Shown in pieces: positions 53,523-64,000 of a DNA stretch of 64,000 nt (positions are counted from its first letter, which is position 1; every line of letters begins with the position of its first letter). The translations under genes and the position numbers were made by a program. Origin of the DNA: Datnioides undecimradiatus (Eukaryota; Chordata; Actinopteri; Lobotiformes; Datnioididae); the NCBI GenBank assembly GCA_008933995.1, contig WARS01000013.1, positions 3,402,721 through 3,466,720 on the forward strand, read 5' to 3'. Below the pieces are notes generated by a model. It was not told the origin of the DNA. It searched no databases and saw only the letters and a program-made list of their open reading frames with translations.

Positions 53523-56500
53523 TCAAACGGCGCGCATTTGTTTGCCAGACAGCGAGTGAGAAAAGTTATGCTGTGGAAAATGTCTCTTCACTGCAACAGT
53601 GCAAGAGATAAAGACTTTGCAGCTACTTCGGTATCTTTTTGCCCTCAGGGTGATGCTCCTTTTTTTTTTTCCACCTACCTGTCTGGGTTAAAAAAAAAGG
53701 CAGTTTTTGCGAGGTGATATCATACTTGCTATCAGTTCTCGAAAATTATGTGTCACTCTAACTTAGCCCGATATGTTTCTATGGAGAAGACTGTCAGAAC
53801 GTACGAGCACCCGGCCTAGTGACAGTGCAGTTAAATGCTCCTCCTGTACTCAGGGGCTGTGTGTTGTCTGGATGGGAGACAGGTACTATACAGACGAGAC
53901 GCCATTTCCTCTTTTACAGTGACAACGTCTGTGAGAAGGGATGCGCATTGCCGCTACTTTTAATTGGCTGGATTTGAAGTTGTGCCGTGTGTGTGTATTT
54001 GCGTCTGATTGGTGGGCTATCGTCGCGGCGCGGTCTGCTCATGGCCGCACTTGGACTTGGACGATACATCTTTACTCCGTCCACAGACACATGCGCCGTA
54101 ATTGACATTTAGTGAGTCCCTTGCAGTTTTGCAGCCGGGGGTTAATCCTGGGGCACGGACTCCCGAGCATGTCAGAAAGCCGCTGTCGCCCGACCAATAC
54201 TGATACAGCGGCAATACGATAGTTCAAAGGTCAGTAATGGACTGGGGGAATAATTAAGGGCTGTGCCGCAAAACTTGAGCTTTAACAATGTCCTCAGACA
54301 AGTTGACCTTGTGGCTCTCCGGGCCTTAATGAGCAGAGGGACCCCACAAAAAAAAAAGAGACGGCCAAAATCATTACGGAGAAAATGAAGTCCTTTCTTA
54401 AAATACTCTGGCTAGCTGCTTCAAGTTCCACCCCTCTCTCTCTGCTCCCATCTCTCTTGAGTCTTTTTTGTCGTTCTATGTCTCTCCTTTTTTTTTTTTT
54501 TTTCTCCTTTCTGTCTCCTGTCTGCGCGTCTACAGCTCTCAGGACCGTGTGCGCTAACAGGCGATAAAGAAACACTCTGGATGGGAATTCTGATGCCGTT
54601 GACCACTGACTCTGTCTGTCCGGATGTTTCCTTGGAAGGCAATGTGAGAGGCTTTATCTATCAAGTGCAGGCATGTGTTTATGTCTGATATTGGAGGGGT
54701 TAGGGCCGCTTTAAATGTTCAATTAACATTAAAATGTGCCTATGACATAATGCCAAGCACAAAGAGGCAGAGCACAAAAGCGCCCAAATTGCTCTGGGAA
54801 TTACAGCTTTTGAAAAAAAAAAAAAAGACTCCAGTCTAATTTTGTCTTAATGTTTGTGTTGTGTGAGACTGCTTGCTATTCGGTTTAGGCTGTATTGATT
54901 ATTGGAGTAATCAGAGTCTGAGGCTATGTGGGAGCGAAACAAATATGAAGACATTTTAAAAATCAGCTTTGTTTATGTGCATTGTTTGTCCTCCTCCTTC
55001 TTGCGTGCAACGGTGGATACCACTTAGATGCAGAATGCAATCTCCCCTGCTTCCACTGCAATCCCAAAATCACTTCATCTGTATGAGATTGAAAAAGTGG
55101 GGAATACCAGGCCTCCCCCTTTCCCAACTTTACTTCTAATGGTATAGTAATAACTCAGCTCCCTCAAGTTATTACATTCTTCATTTTCTTTGCAATGACA
55201 AAAAAAATAGGAGCCGATGAGATGAAAAAATGTGGGCCCCTCTTCCTTTGTTCTCGCTGATGTGTTTGTCAGCTCTGAGACAAGCGGTAAAACGATGACT
55301 GCATTTTCGCCCTGGCGTCAGAAAGATGACGGCACGCTGATGGTTATCACAGGGGACAGTGATGTCCTTGATGCAACGGCAGGACACATGAGAACGAGCT
55401 TCATCGCAGGTTTCCAGCCGACCGGCTGTTTTGCGAGGCTGAAGAATACACAGTCAAGATATTTCTGATTCGACCGTAGGACACTTACACCAAAGACGTC
55501 GAAAACAGAAGGCCAGAAATTGATTGACAGGTCCGAAAAGTGTTTGGACAATAAATAAATCCAAAGTACAAACGATTTCTAATGACGTAAAAGTGTTAAC
55601 GTAATGTTTGTTGACTGTTCATCACAATTATAACCAGTTAACAGCAACATAAATTGGCTATTTTCACACAAACAAGCACCAGTGCATTCCACACATACGC
55701 AAAACTCCACTTTTCATTAAATACACAATATTTATCCACTCATAGTTGCTGATTGTTGTGAATTATCAATCCATTTCCAACCCATGACACTTTGTATCTT
55801 GTTCTCAAATGATAAATTTTGTTTACAACCAACTCACACGTCCATTTAAGTGCTGCTCTGCTGCCGTACATTACTTTTCCTTGTCTTTCTCTGAGCTGAA
55901 AGCCACGGCACTCCGCTGCTGAAAATGTGCCAAAAGCTTTGGTAGCTAATGACGCACAGCAGTGTGAGGTTGTCTGTCACCCTTATCACCCCTGGTGGGA
56001 GTCGGCAAATGTTGAACAGCTAATTCAACTTGTACAGTCTCCATCCCTGCCAGGCACTGGGTGTAGACAAAGCTTGCCAATCATCAGAGCAATTTTAACT
56101 TTCTTAACAGCAGATGCAGTTGCCTCAAGTGATGTAGAAACATGTGCATAACTGATCACGTGACAATAACTGATAAACCGAAATTGTCGAGGGTTACACA
56201 GTTACTTGTTCTTCCCGTTCCTCCCGTTCTTCCCATCGTGACGACGCGTTTCTTCGAGGCATTGTTTTGACACGTCACGATCCCCCGAGCGTCGCACAGT
56301 GAGAACAAGCCTTTAAAACAGCTCGCTCTGGCTCAGATCACACCAGCTGGAGTTCATTGTACATATGTGTTGATATGTGTGGAGTTCACAAAGTTTCAGC
56401 AGCTTTCAAAAAAAGGTTGGCAAAAAGATGTAAAAGAAACTCTAATAAATAATATCACACTGCCCTCAGCGATATGAGGACTCACAAATCCTACGTGCGA

Positions 56501-56531
56501 CGCGCTGAATTTCGAATGGAAAGCAGCATAC

Positions 56532-56668
56532 CTGCTTCGACGGCCTTCACGGTGATATTGTGCCAGCCTGCGGTCTCGCGGTCCAAAATCTTGCCCAGTG
56601 TGATGGCACCCGAATCGGGATCGATGTGGAAGATCATCTCCTGGTCTGTGGTCCGGTCGATGGAAAAC
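56532..56668 (-). CDS. cdh22: cdh22 exon, middle of EC4
   Basis: Acceptor GTTACAG before 56668 and donor GTATGC from 56531; exactly 137 bases. It completes an AG|G arginine codon and reads FSIDRTTDQEMIFHIDPDSG, AITLGKILDRET and AGWHNITVKAVEA, leaving one G for the next codon. LDRET is the cadherin DRE calcium-binding motif (LDRE) of EC4. The NIT triplet in HNITV is a predicted N-glycosylation site at a position that is conserved in the family. It is isolated by introns of 4.3 kb upstream and 9.6 kb downstream. Confidence 0.95.
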
Positions 56669-57110
56669 CTGTAACGGATGCAGAAAAATGAGATGCTGTG
56701 GAAGAGAAGCAGCAAATACGGGGGAGGAGAGAGTCAGTAATAAAGGAATTTTAATTTTGAGGTAATTCAATGAAGATTTTTGTTTGATTCGCAGTTGCAC
56801 CAGAAAAATAGCATCCACAACAGAAGGGACGTGGTTAGAGCAGTTATATTTAAAATGCATTTACTGGAGGCTTAACACAGGTCCTGTGACCCTAATAGTG
56901 CTGTGTCCCTTAACTGCATGAAGCGATATGGTCACTCTTTGCCTATTCAGAGTAAGAAAATAAACATTAAATTTTCATTGTGCACTCTGGAGAAAAAACA
57001 GAAATGCATCTTTCCTTCTTTGGGGTACTCGGTGCTGTGAAAAGACTGGTGAGTCAACAAAAATCCGCTGAAAGGTTTCTTTGTTCTTAGTTCCTCTCCT
57101 CCATCAGACG

Positions 57111-57137
57111 CACACACACACACACACACACACACAC
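57111..57137. repeat. (CA)n microsatellite
   Basis: Perfect CA run in the EC4 intron. Confidence 0.9.
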
Positions 57138-57705
57138 CCGGCTGCCTTACTCATGCCCACATAAAACATAATAAAGCACCAGTGGCATTATAAGCTCATA
57201 AGGCTTCTGTGACAGACATGCCAGCCAGCATTCTCCCAGGTCTCATGAGAATGATGGTCACATGTAGCAGATATAAAACATAATGTCAAGAGACGCACAT
57301 GTTTTACTGATCACGCATTCATTTACTAAATGGCGTGGCGTCACAATTGCATTTGCATTTAATTCATGTCACCGGATGTCAATAAATGAAACTGAACCTG
57401 ATAATTGACTCCGGGAGGACAAATATTTCTTCTGCTCTTTATCAGTCACGGTGTAACTACATTTCGATAGAATGACCTCAAGATAACCTCTGTCTGAAGT
57501 GAGATTTTGCCCGCTGAATATCAACTCTTGCCTCCAAAGCGACACCACGGCAGTGAACCGATTAGTGTTTAAGACACTGAAATGAGGCTGCACACCTCCA
57601 CGTAGACAAAGTGTGCAGCTTTCACCTATTTGTACGTGCACCTGTACATCTGTCTTCCTGTTTATGGATGGTGATGAGATTTGGCTGCATTACAATTACA
57701 CCTGC

Positions 57706-57710
<5 letters not shown>

Positions 57711-57739
<29 letters not shown>
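57711..57739. repeat. (AG)n microsatellite
   Basis: Perfect purine run; CT on the cadherin transcript strand. Confidence 0.9.
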
Positions 57740-57742
<3 letters not shown>

Positions 57743-58215
57743 TATAAACATGGGAATTATATTTGTCTCCCCTAAAACTGGGCAGCACAATATCTTTTTT
57801 TTCCCTTTTTTGTTGAAGACTGGATTCAGATGACAGACTTTGACAGCCTGATCGCCCAAATAAACAAATAAACCTCTTGTCTTTGTCCATCCTTGCCTCC
57901 CCACACGCCCACCGTGATTATTCAAAAGAAAACAAGGACTGAACCTTTGCTTTACAGTGTATGTCAGTTTCTGTGGGATGTTTTTAGTCTTTAGCAATCC
58001 CTTCCATCAGAATCCAAAACCCTTTTGCAACACAATCCGTCTGCACAACGGAGGTGGAAGTGCACAGATACTTTACTTAGGACTGGTAATACCATAGAGT
58101 ACTCAGTTACAAGTAAAATTCTAAATATTTGAACTGCGTCCAAAATTTGAAGCTTTAAGTAAAAGTGGAAAAGTTTTATCATCAAATTTAACTTAATTTG
58201 CAAAAACTTAAACAA

Positions 58216-58223
58216 CTTATTAT
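58216..58223. repeat. left target-site duplication of the hAT-like element
   Basis: CTTATTAT, identical to 59040-59047. Confidence 0.9.
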
Positions 58224-59039
58224 TAGGGGTGGGACTCGATTAAAAAAATGTATCTAATTAATTAGAGGCTTTGTAATTAATTAATCTCGATGAATCACAT
58301 TTTAATAGCATAACAATATTTGCCCCAAAAAGCAACATTTTTTAATTTAAATGGATTTTAGTGGACGACTGAATCAAATAATAGACACAGACATAAATAT
58401 TGTAAACTCAAGCTCTTTTAATGTTTGGAAAAATGCATTTAATTGCATTTCAATTCAAAACAGTAGAAAAAGAAATAGAAAATATCCCTGGCCAAAACTG
58501 AACAGGCCTAAAGGTAAAGTGCCATTTTAAGTACTTTAAGTACTTTTTTCAGAACAGTATTGACTTTAGATGCCCAAACAAACAACAACAATTCAACATA
58601 AAGTGCAATTTCTACTTCTTTCTTCTTCTGGTAAAACAACTAGAAATATAAATGGTCATTTGACAGGTTTAAATCTCCTTTAAACTCCAAGTACCCTTGC
58701 AAATTATTTTGTACATTAGGCTATAACACTTACTAATTTTGGTCCTAAAGCCAGTCATTTGATCGAGTTTGGGGGACCGGGACTGCTAGCACTAACAGCT
58801 CCGGCGGTGTCTGTGCTCGCTGCAACATGCTTTGCATTTAGACGGTACTGCAGGGTTGAAGTGCATCAGTCCTAGCAACGCGCTTTCATCCGATTCCTCC
58901 TTTTTGGCAGCCGTTAGCCGAGCTCTGGAAATCGTGCACTGACACTGAGTGACGCAAACTGTGATTGTTAATTTTTTTAACGCGTTATATTTTTTTGTAA
59001 TTAATTAACCGTAATTAACGCGTTAAAGCCCCACCCCTA
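58224..59039. mobile_element. 816-bp non-autonomous hAT-like element
   Basis: Left end TAGGGGTGGGACT and right end, read inward, TAGGGGTGGGGCT: 13-bp terminal inverted repeats with one mismatch. Exact 8-bp target duplications CTTATTAT flank it at 58216-58223 and 59040-59047. An 8-bp duplication is the hallmark of hAT transposition. The interior is AT-rich, with AACGCGTTA motifs near the right end, and encodes no transposase. It lies in the EC4 intron of cdh22. Confidence 0.92.
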
Positions 59040-59047
59040 CTTATTAT
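59040..59047. repeat. right target-site duplication of the hAT-like element
   Basis: CTTATTAT, identical to 58216-58223. The lack of decay suggests a fairly young insertion. Confidence 0.9.
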
Positions 59048-61005
59048 ACATAACTATGTATTATATTGGATGTACATATGACTTTATTGTTAATACATCT
59101 GGCAAAGGTGGGGTTAAATTTACTGCTGGGGAACGTGATCCATAATAATGAAGCATATTTTATTTATTGATTGTAACTTATGTCAATAATCTGAATATGC
59201 AAATTAGCTAGGAACTCATAAACAGCTATTATTAATGTAATTATTATGTGATATTTGAGTAAAAAGTACAGTATTTGAGCAAATGTACTCCCACCACTGC
59301 TGTGCAAAACACAAACTTGGCTGCAGCACACATGGTATTCCACCTGCCCATCAGAAACACAGTGGTTATGCCCTTTAATGTTGACAATAATTGTTTTATC
59401 TTATTTGTTTTGTATCTAAGAGCATCTTTTGACAAGTGCACCGACACTGCCTGCCAGCTCTTTGATAACCAGCTTCAGTCATTAGTGTAAAGTTTGTTTT
59501 TGTTTGTCACAAAATGATTCTCTCTTTCTGATCAAATCCACAGTGAATGCATATTTTGGACTAAATCATCATCAGCGATTGCTTGTGATGAAGCAGAGTT
59601 CAAAGAGGATGCGTTGCCTAATGTCAGAGGCGATGAGCTCGCACACTTTGGCCAGTAGGTGGCCGCTGGCCGACCTCTCCCCCTCCCTTTCCGCTCACTA
59701 ACCCACTCATTTACTAAAAAAACCTGAACACACATAACCACACATGCACACACACACACGCTCATATATGCTCGCACACGCATCACACACACTTTCGACT
59801 CTCAGCTGCCAAGACACTGGTGAACGACAGCGCTGCCATTGTGTTGCACTTTATTACACCTGGAACTCTGAGCCTCATGCATTTTTAATCGAGGTAATTT
59901 GCACAGGCGCTGCGTGTGCCGCTGTACACTCTGTCAGTGAGACTGTCTTAGCCCTTATCTACATTCCCCTCTCACGCTGCAATTGCTCTTCTGAGGACAT
60001 CTAAACCGCAGACCTTGGTACAGAAGATTACCGGATGATATTGTTGTTATCACACACAGTGATCGGAGAGAAAAAAAAGAGTCTTACAGTACAGCTTCAT
60101 CCATTGTGCGAGTCCCACCCTTCACCGTTTGCTTGGGCTTTCACTCCGTCTTCGAGAGGAATTGTTAAAAAAAAAAAAAAAAGATTTTGCTCTTAAGCCA
60201 GATACCTGTGTAGCTACTTGTGGCTGGTGAGGAGTTTTTAGTTCTAGTTTTTACGAGTTATATTTCTCATTCTGGAAATGTTCTTCTAATAAAAATGTTT
60301 CCATAGCAGCAGAGTAATGTGCAGCACATGCACAAGTGTGGGCATGTGGAATTGGCCAGCCATGTTGCAGTACTTGACTGTCCCATCCTCCCCGCATAAA
60401 AACGGAATATTCATTGCCATGCAAAACTTTGACTTTGTACCGCTGCGGCTCATACTTAGCAGTAACCTCTCCGCGGCGATATTTAATTGCCAATGTTTTG
60501 GTTGATATATTTTATCAGGCTGGTACGAAAAGCAGTCGTGTGCTCACAGCATCTAAATTTTAATCTCGTCTCTACATTTTCATCTATTTTCCTTTTTATA
60601 TGCCACATTTTTAACGCAGCCAAAAGATTTTCATTTATAGCAAATTCAATATTATTACCGAATCAAATCGGACACGCACACGAGCACAACCTCAGTACTG
60701 TTGGGTCAGAAATAATTATCTTCAGTAAAGCTCCACCTCCACGCTCTATTATTTTTTAAGTAATAACAGATCTGGGCCATGGTTGTGTTAATACACTGTC
60801 CAGTGTTTTCAGTACAGACGGTTCTATTTGAGGAGTGTGCACCAATCAGAGTTTCTTGATCAGAGAAACCATTAGAGACTTAAGTAAACCTCATCATCTT
60901 ATGCAGTGATTTCCATGTAATTCATGTGAGGAACTTAGCATTAGCATTAACAGTATGCTGCATCTTTGTCTTTGCTGAGGTTGACATTCGACCCCATTGC
61001 CATAC

Positions 61006-61262
61006 CTTATCGGTTTATTCTTCACATCTGGATCCCTGGCAGTGACGATGCCAACCAGCGCTCCTACTTTGGCATCCTCCTGCACTTCCATGATAGCGCC
61101 TTCTGCTGGCTGAAAGATGGGTGGCTCATCAATGTCTGACACGCTGACCCGAACGATGGTCTGGTCTCTGAAGGAACCCAGGTCCACGAAGCGAGGGTCG
61201 ACGTGCTTGTTTACTGCCTCCACCACCACGTTGTGTGTGCGCTTGCTCTCAAAGTCCAGCGA
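61006..61262 (-). CDS. cdh22: cdh22 exon, end of EC3 and start of EC4
   Basis: Acceptor TTTCAG before 61262 and donor GTATGG from 61005; 257 bases, phase 0 in and two bases over at the end. The peptide starts SLDFESKRTHNVVVEAVNK, continues VDPRFVDLGSFRDQTIVRV, and crosses the EC3-EC4 linker at DIDEPPIF, whose acidic residues bind interdomain calcium. It then enters EC4 with EVQEDAKVGALVGIVTARDPD. The DPRF..LG.F motif is a family hallmark at the end of type II EC3. The exon is one codon longer than the 254 bases I remember for related genes. Joined to the next exon it reads KPIRFSIDR. Confidence 0.95.
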
Positions 61263-62781
61263 CTGAAACAAAACAAAACAAGATTCTGTTTCATTTGGCT
61301 TCAGCAAAACTGTTTCATTCAACAATCAGCTATTTAAAGTGACACCTTGCTCGGTAACTGCACTGACAGCCAGAAACTACACGGCAACAATACTAATGAA
61401 TGAGAATGGATTGTTGCAGTATCAATCCCAGCCATCAGTGGCAGCATTGACTAAATGCATCAATGCACATGTATCCGTTCTTGTTTGCCGTGATGTTTTC
61501 TTTCAAGTTATCAGTGTGTCTGCAGCTAACCAGGTCATCAGCAGTAATATCTGGACTGATGAAGACTGCCACTCTGTTGACAGGCCATTGAACCAAACCA
61601 CTGCTGCTGGCTGAAAGTCACGTTTATTCGGCCATCAGGCACTATTTACAACGGCAATGCGTCACTTTGGAGGAACGGTTTTGACACGTATATCTTCCAA
61701 GAGATGACATTTTTGTGGCCGTCTGCATTTGTTTTGTTTTTGTCACAACGTGCAAGGTGAAAACGGTTCAACTTCAGCACCTGTCAGACCTCAGTGGGCA
61801 ACTAATGACCATCAACCATCAAAGACCAATCACCTTTCTTTGTTTTTGTTTTTTTTAGTGCACCTTGAGTTTCCCCACTGTGAACAGGGCCACGACAATG
61901 CCCAGCCAATACCAGGTAACTGTGTGTGTGCATGACAGCTAAATCGCTGTTGCTATGTGGTGACCACATAGACAGCCCCAGTGCTGCAGTGTTGCTCCTG
62001 CAGGCTCTATGTCACTACCTTGAATTTGCATGTCAGTGACCACCAACAATATGAAGTTCATTTAAGTGGTATCACTTAGTTATCAGTTGTCAACTGCCTA
62101 TATGGATAAAACAGCTTGAGACAGACAACAAGTGGTGTTGAAATAATTGGCTTATAGTTGTCAAGTAGGCCACTTCCATACATCCATACATCACAACACA
62201 CGAGTAGAAATGTAAAACAATGGTATTGGCCTGTTACTGATGAGCAGGTCAGGTACCAGTGCTGCTGGCAGCACTTTGCCATGTCCAGCTAAGATTAAAC
62301 CATTTCACACTTAAAGACTGGTCTGCTGCATGTGGGTTTCAACTGCTTTGACCTTTTACATCAGTTTGCAAAGGAAGTGAGCTTAGTTCTGGACAAATGG
62401 ATCCTGATGTGGGCGAATTTGTACAATAACTTTTCCAGGTGCAGCAGAGCCCTGTTTAAAAAGACTGTAGCCCAACGCGCTCTGTGTACGCGCAATAAAT
62501 TTCATTAGAGAGTTGACCTCTCTGTTTTCATTAGTTATATTCATCCGATAAATATACAAGCTACCACTAATATTATATTCTGTTAATTTAGTAAGTAATG
62601 GGAATAGTTGAAAAAAGTGCTACTGTGACTCTTGATTCATTTTTATAATGAGGATGCAGAATTATGCAGCACAAGTAGAAAATAATTTCAAACTGTTATG
62701 TGTATGAATATATGTCTCTACATTGAAATTTAGTACTGGCACGCGAGGCAGCATCAGCAGAGCAGGGGTCCTTTAAGTTAC
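61263..62781 (-). other. cdh22: intron between the two EC3 exons (1,519 bp)
   Basis: GT at 62781-62780 and AG at 61264-61263. No coding sequence recognised. It holds a 19-base palindrome with a single central base, CTATGTGGT G ACCACATAG (near 61952-61970). I saw no recognisable transposon, although parts near 61600-62060 have a repeat-like look. Confidence 0.85.
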
Positions 62782-62963
62782 CTTCTTGACGGCGACAACA
62801 GCCTCCTGCGTCTCAACATCAGTAGTGACCTTGAAGAGCTCCCCTCCCTCTTTGATCAGATAGGTCATGTCTGTGTTCTCGCCCATGTCTGCATCTGTGG
62901 CGATGACGCGTCCGACTGGCGTCCCCACAGCCACCCCCTCTGACACCGTAAACTGGTACATCT
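62782..62963 (-). CDS. cdh22: cdh22 exon, first half of EC3
   Basis: Acceptor ATACCAG before 62963 and donor GTAACTT from 62781. The exon begins with two bases finishing a codon, then reads MYQFTVSEG, ATDADMGENTDMTY and FKVTTDVETQEAVVAVKK, ending in phase 0. This is the N-terminal half of a cadherin repeat: A strand, the DAD-type calcium ligand (ATDAD), and the FKVTTD.ETQEA turn typical of EC3 in type II cadherins. The length is 182, two codons below the 188 I remember for this exon in relatives; the gap fits a shortened loop at IKEGGELFKV. It is the most upstream coding exon in the window; a search of 62964-64000 found no EC2 exon. The intron before it is open in the same frame for 463 bases, which is reported separately. 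Confidence 0.93.
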
Positions 62964-64000
62964 CTGGTATGTGGAGTGGGTGGCCAGAGGTGGAATTCAT
63001 ATGGGCGGACAGAACAAAGAGAGTTGGGTTTAGCAAAGCAACAGACCACAAAAGAAGAAGGATGAGGGACAACAGCAACGTGGAGAAGAAGAGGATAAAC
63101 ACCAGTGGAGGAAGGATGAGGAAAGATAGATGGAGGGCCGAAGGTGCAAAAAGGGATGGTGGGAAAGGGGGGATATTGGTCGGAGAGATGGATAGGGAGC
63201 AGAGACAGTGGGAGTGGGAGGTGGCGGGGTGAAGCACTAACAAAGATAAAGAGGGTAAAAGGGGGAAGAGACGGGTAATGGAAAAATGAAGCTGGGATGG
63301 GATTATAATGAAAGAATAGCAACAAACAGACTTCAAGTGGTTATTGTCATTGTCATCATTGCATTCACACAAAAAGGAGCGTGCCACATAATTGATCATT
63401 TGTTCATATGCCACAGTCCCCTCCATCTCAACATATCAGAATGTTTCGTTAGCACTACTTTCACAGTTAATACTAGCCTGACTTCTTTGCCTACCTTAGG
63501 ATTAGAATCAGAAAGAGCCAAAACATCCAATCACACATGTATTTAAATTGTCTATAATATAATAGCAAAGCAAGTATTTTGAAATGTAAATGCCGTGCAT
63601 GATCAAGAATATGCTTTGTTGGTTATGAAATCTGAGGTCAAATGACAGAACAGACTAAAGAAGGTGCATAAGAATTCATTATGTAAGGATAAAAGGAGAT
63701 AAAGCTTTATTGTTCCTGAGAGGGAAATCACGTGAGAACATCAACGTCCTTACATGTGCCATCTTCCTTTGCATCTTATTTATGAAGCTGCTTTCCAAAG
63801 TCTATCTACTCCCCACACCATAGAGTGGAGACATTACCATCCTGCAGGGTTTATCCCACTGACTGAGTAAATATGATTTACTGAGATGAAAAAAAGGATT
63901 TATACAGAAATAAGAAAAGGTGTGTGGAGACATATCAAATACAATCAACTAGGCTGTCAGACGGTGTTCCTCCAGCTGTAACAAAAGTAATAGGGTTATG
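62964..64000 (-). other. cdh22: intron upstream of the EC3 exon (partial)
   Basis: I found no exon here. The part next to the acceptor (about 63005-63320) is strongly purine-rich on the plus strand, so it is a very long polypyrimidine tract on the transcript strand. It is also free of stops in the frame of the EC3 exon for 463 bases. The remaining sequence is AT-rich and featureless. Confidence 0.8.

Larger units (their letters stand above)
46906..56531 (-). other. cdh22: intron between EC4 exons (9,626 bp)
   Basis: GT at 56531-56530 and AG at 46907-46906. No gene supported. Contents: poly-A tract at 53498-53522, AAAC repeat at 52821-52843, and a GC-richer block around 51970-52370 that is open in more than one frame on both strands but matches nothing I know. 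The rest is unassigned and may include conserved non-coding elements, which cannot be told from one sequence. Confidence 0.85.
56669..61005 (-). other. cdh22: intron containing a hAT-like element (4,337 bp)
   Basis: GT at 61005-61004 and AG at 56670-56669. Contents: CA repeat at 57111-57137, AG repeat at 57711-57739, and the hAT-like element 58224-59039. Apart from these I see only unassigned non-coding sequence. Confidence 0.85.
23119..62963 (-). other. cdh22: cdh22 gene body, 3' part (8 coding exons)
   Basis: Minus-strand gene for a type II classical cadherin, a single-pass calcium-dependent cell adhesion protein that binds catenins inside the cell. Seen directly: eight exons of 182, 257, 137, 122, 118, 150, 102 and 530 coding bases, all with GT/AG introns and compatible phases, joining into 531 codons and a TAG stop. 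Exon sizes of 137, 122 and 118 are, from memory, typical of type II cadherin genes. Assignment to cadherin-22 rests on remembered family sequence: the tail motifs DMRDNVIKYNDEGGGEQDT, AYDMSALR and LSVPPYD-FQTYAFEG, and the ectodomain motifs PPELATPYEA, CEDAKPGQ and SPGALIALLVC, fit cdh22 better than cdh6, 8, 11, 18 or 20. The 5' exons (signal peptide, propeptide, EC1-EC2) are outside the window, so this is a partial gene. Whether there is a second teleost paralogue cannot be seen here. Confidence 0.92.

Noticed and set aside
62819..63325. 168-codon minus-strand frame rich in Pro, Leu and Ser
   Set aside because: It is the shifted frame over the polypyrimidine tract and the real EC3 exon. The correct frame is shown by its splice phase and cadherin motifs.

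Overview
This is a stretch of vertebrate, almost certainly teleost fish, chromosomal DNA. The signs are a split gene with consensus GT/AG introns, many dinucleotide, TAGA and TTA microsatellites, a decayed Tc1-like transposon, a hAT-type non-autonomous element with perfect 8-base target duplications, and dispersed repeats of a kind common in fish genomes. The species cannot be named from the sequence.

There is one recognisable gene, on the minus strand: the 3' half of a type II classical cadherin, best assigned as cadherin-22 (cdh22, PB-cadherin). Eight coding exons run from 62963 down to 23119. They hold the end of the extracellular region (EC3 to EC5), the transmembrane segment and the whole cytoplasmic tail. 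I checked every junction by hand. All introns are GT/AG, all phases agree, and the exons join into 531 codons plus a TAG stop. Exons for the signal peptide, propeptide, EC1 and EC2 must lie beyond base 64000.

Layout: 1-22516 is the 3' flank, with no gene that I can support. It holds a Tc1-like relic (about 11190-12211), a non-LTR retrotransposon fragment (19125-19400), a LINE-like 3' tail (17640-17731), copies of two dispersed repeat families, and simple repeats. 22517-23118 is the probable 3' UTR, with a perfect 11-bp hairpin. 23119-62963 is the gene body, with introns from 348 bp to 13.7 kb. The intron between 56669 and 61005 carries an 816-bp hAT-like element. 62964-64000 is the intron entering the window from upstream.

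The exons together give a calcium-dependent adhesion ectodomain, a membrane anchor, a p120-catenin-type juxtamembrane motif and a C-terminal beta-catenin-type motif, so a full adhesion and cytoskeleton-linking protein. I found no undescribed multi-gene system. The observations most worth following are the small intron between EC5 and the transmembrane segment, an in-frame hydrophobic open stretch in the intron before the EC3 exon, the hAT-like insertion, a perfect 60-bp palindrome, and the 3' UTR hairpin.
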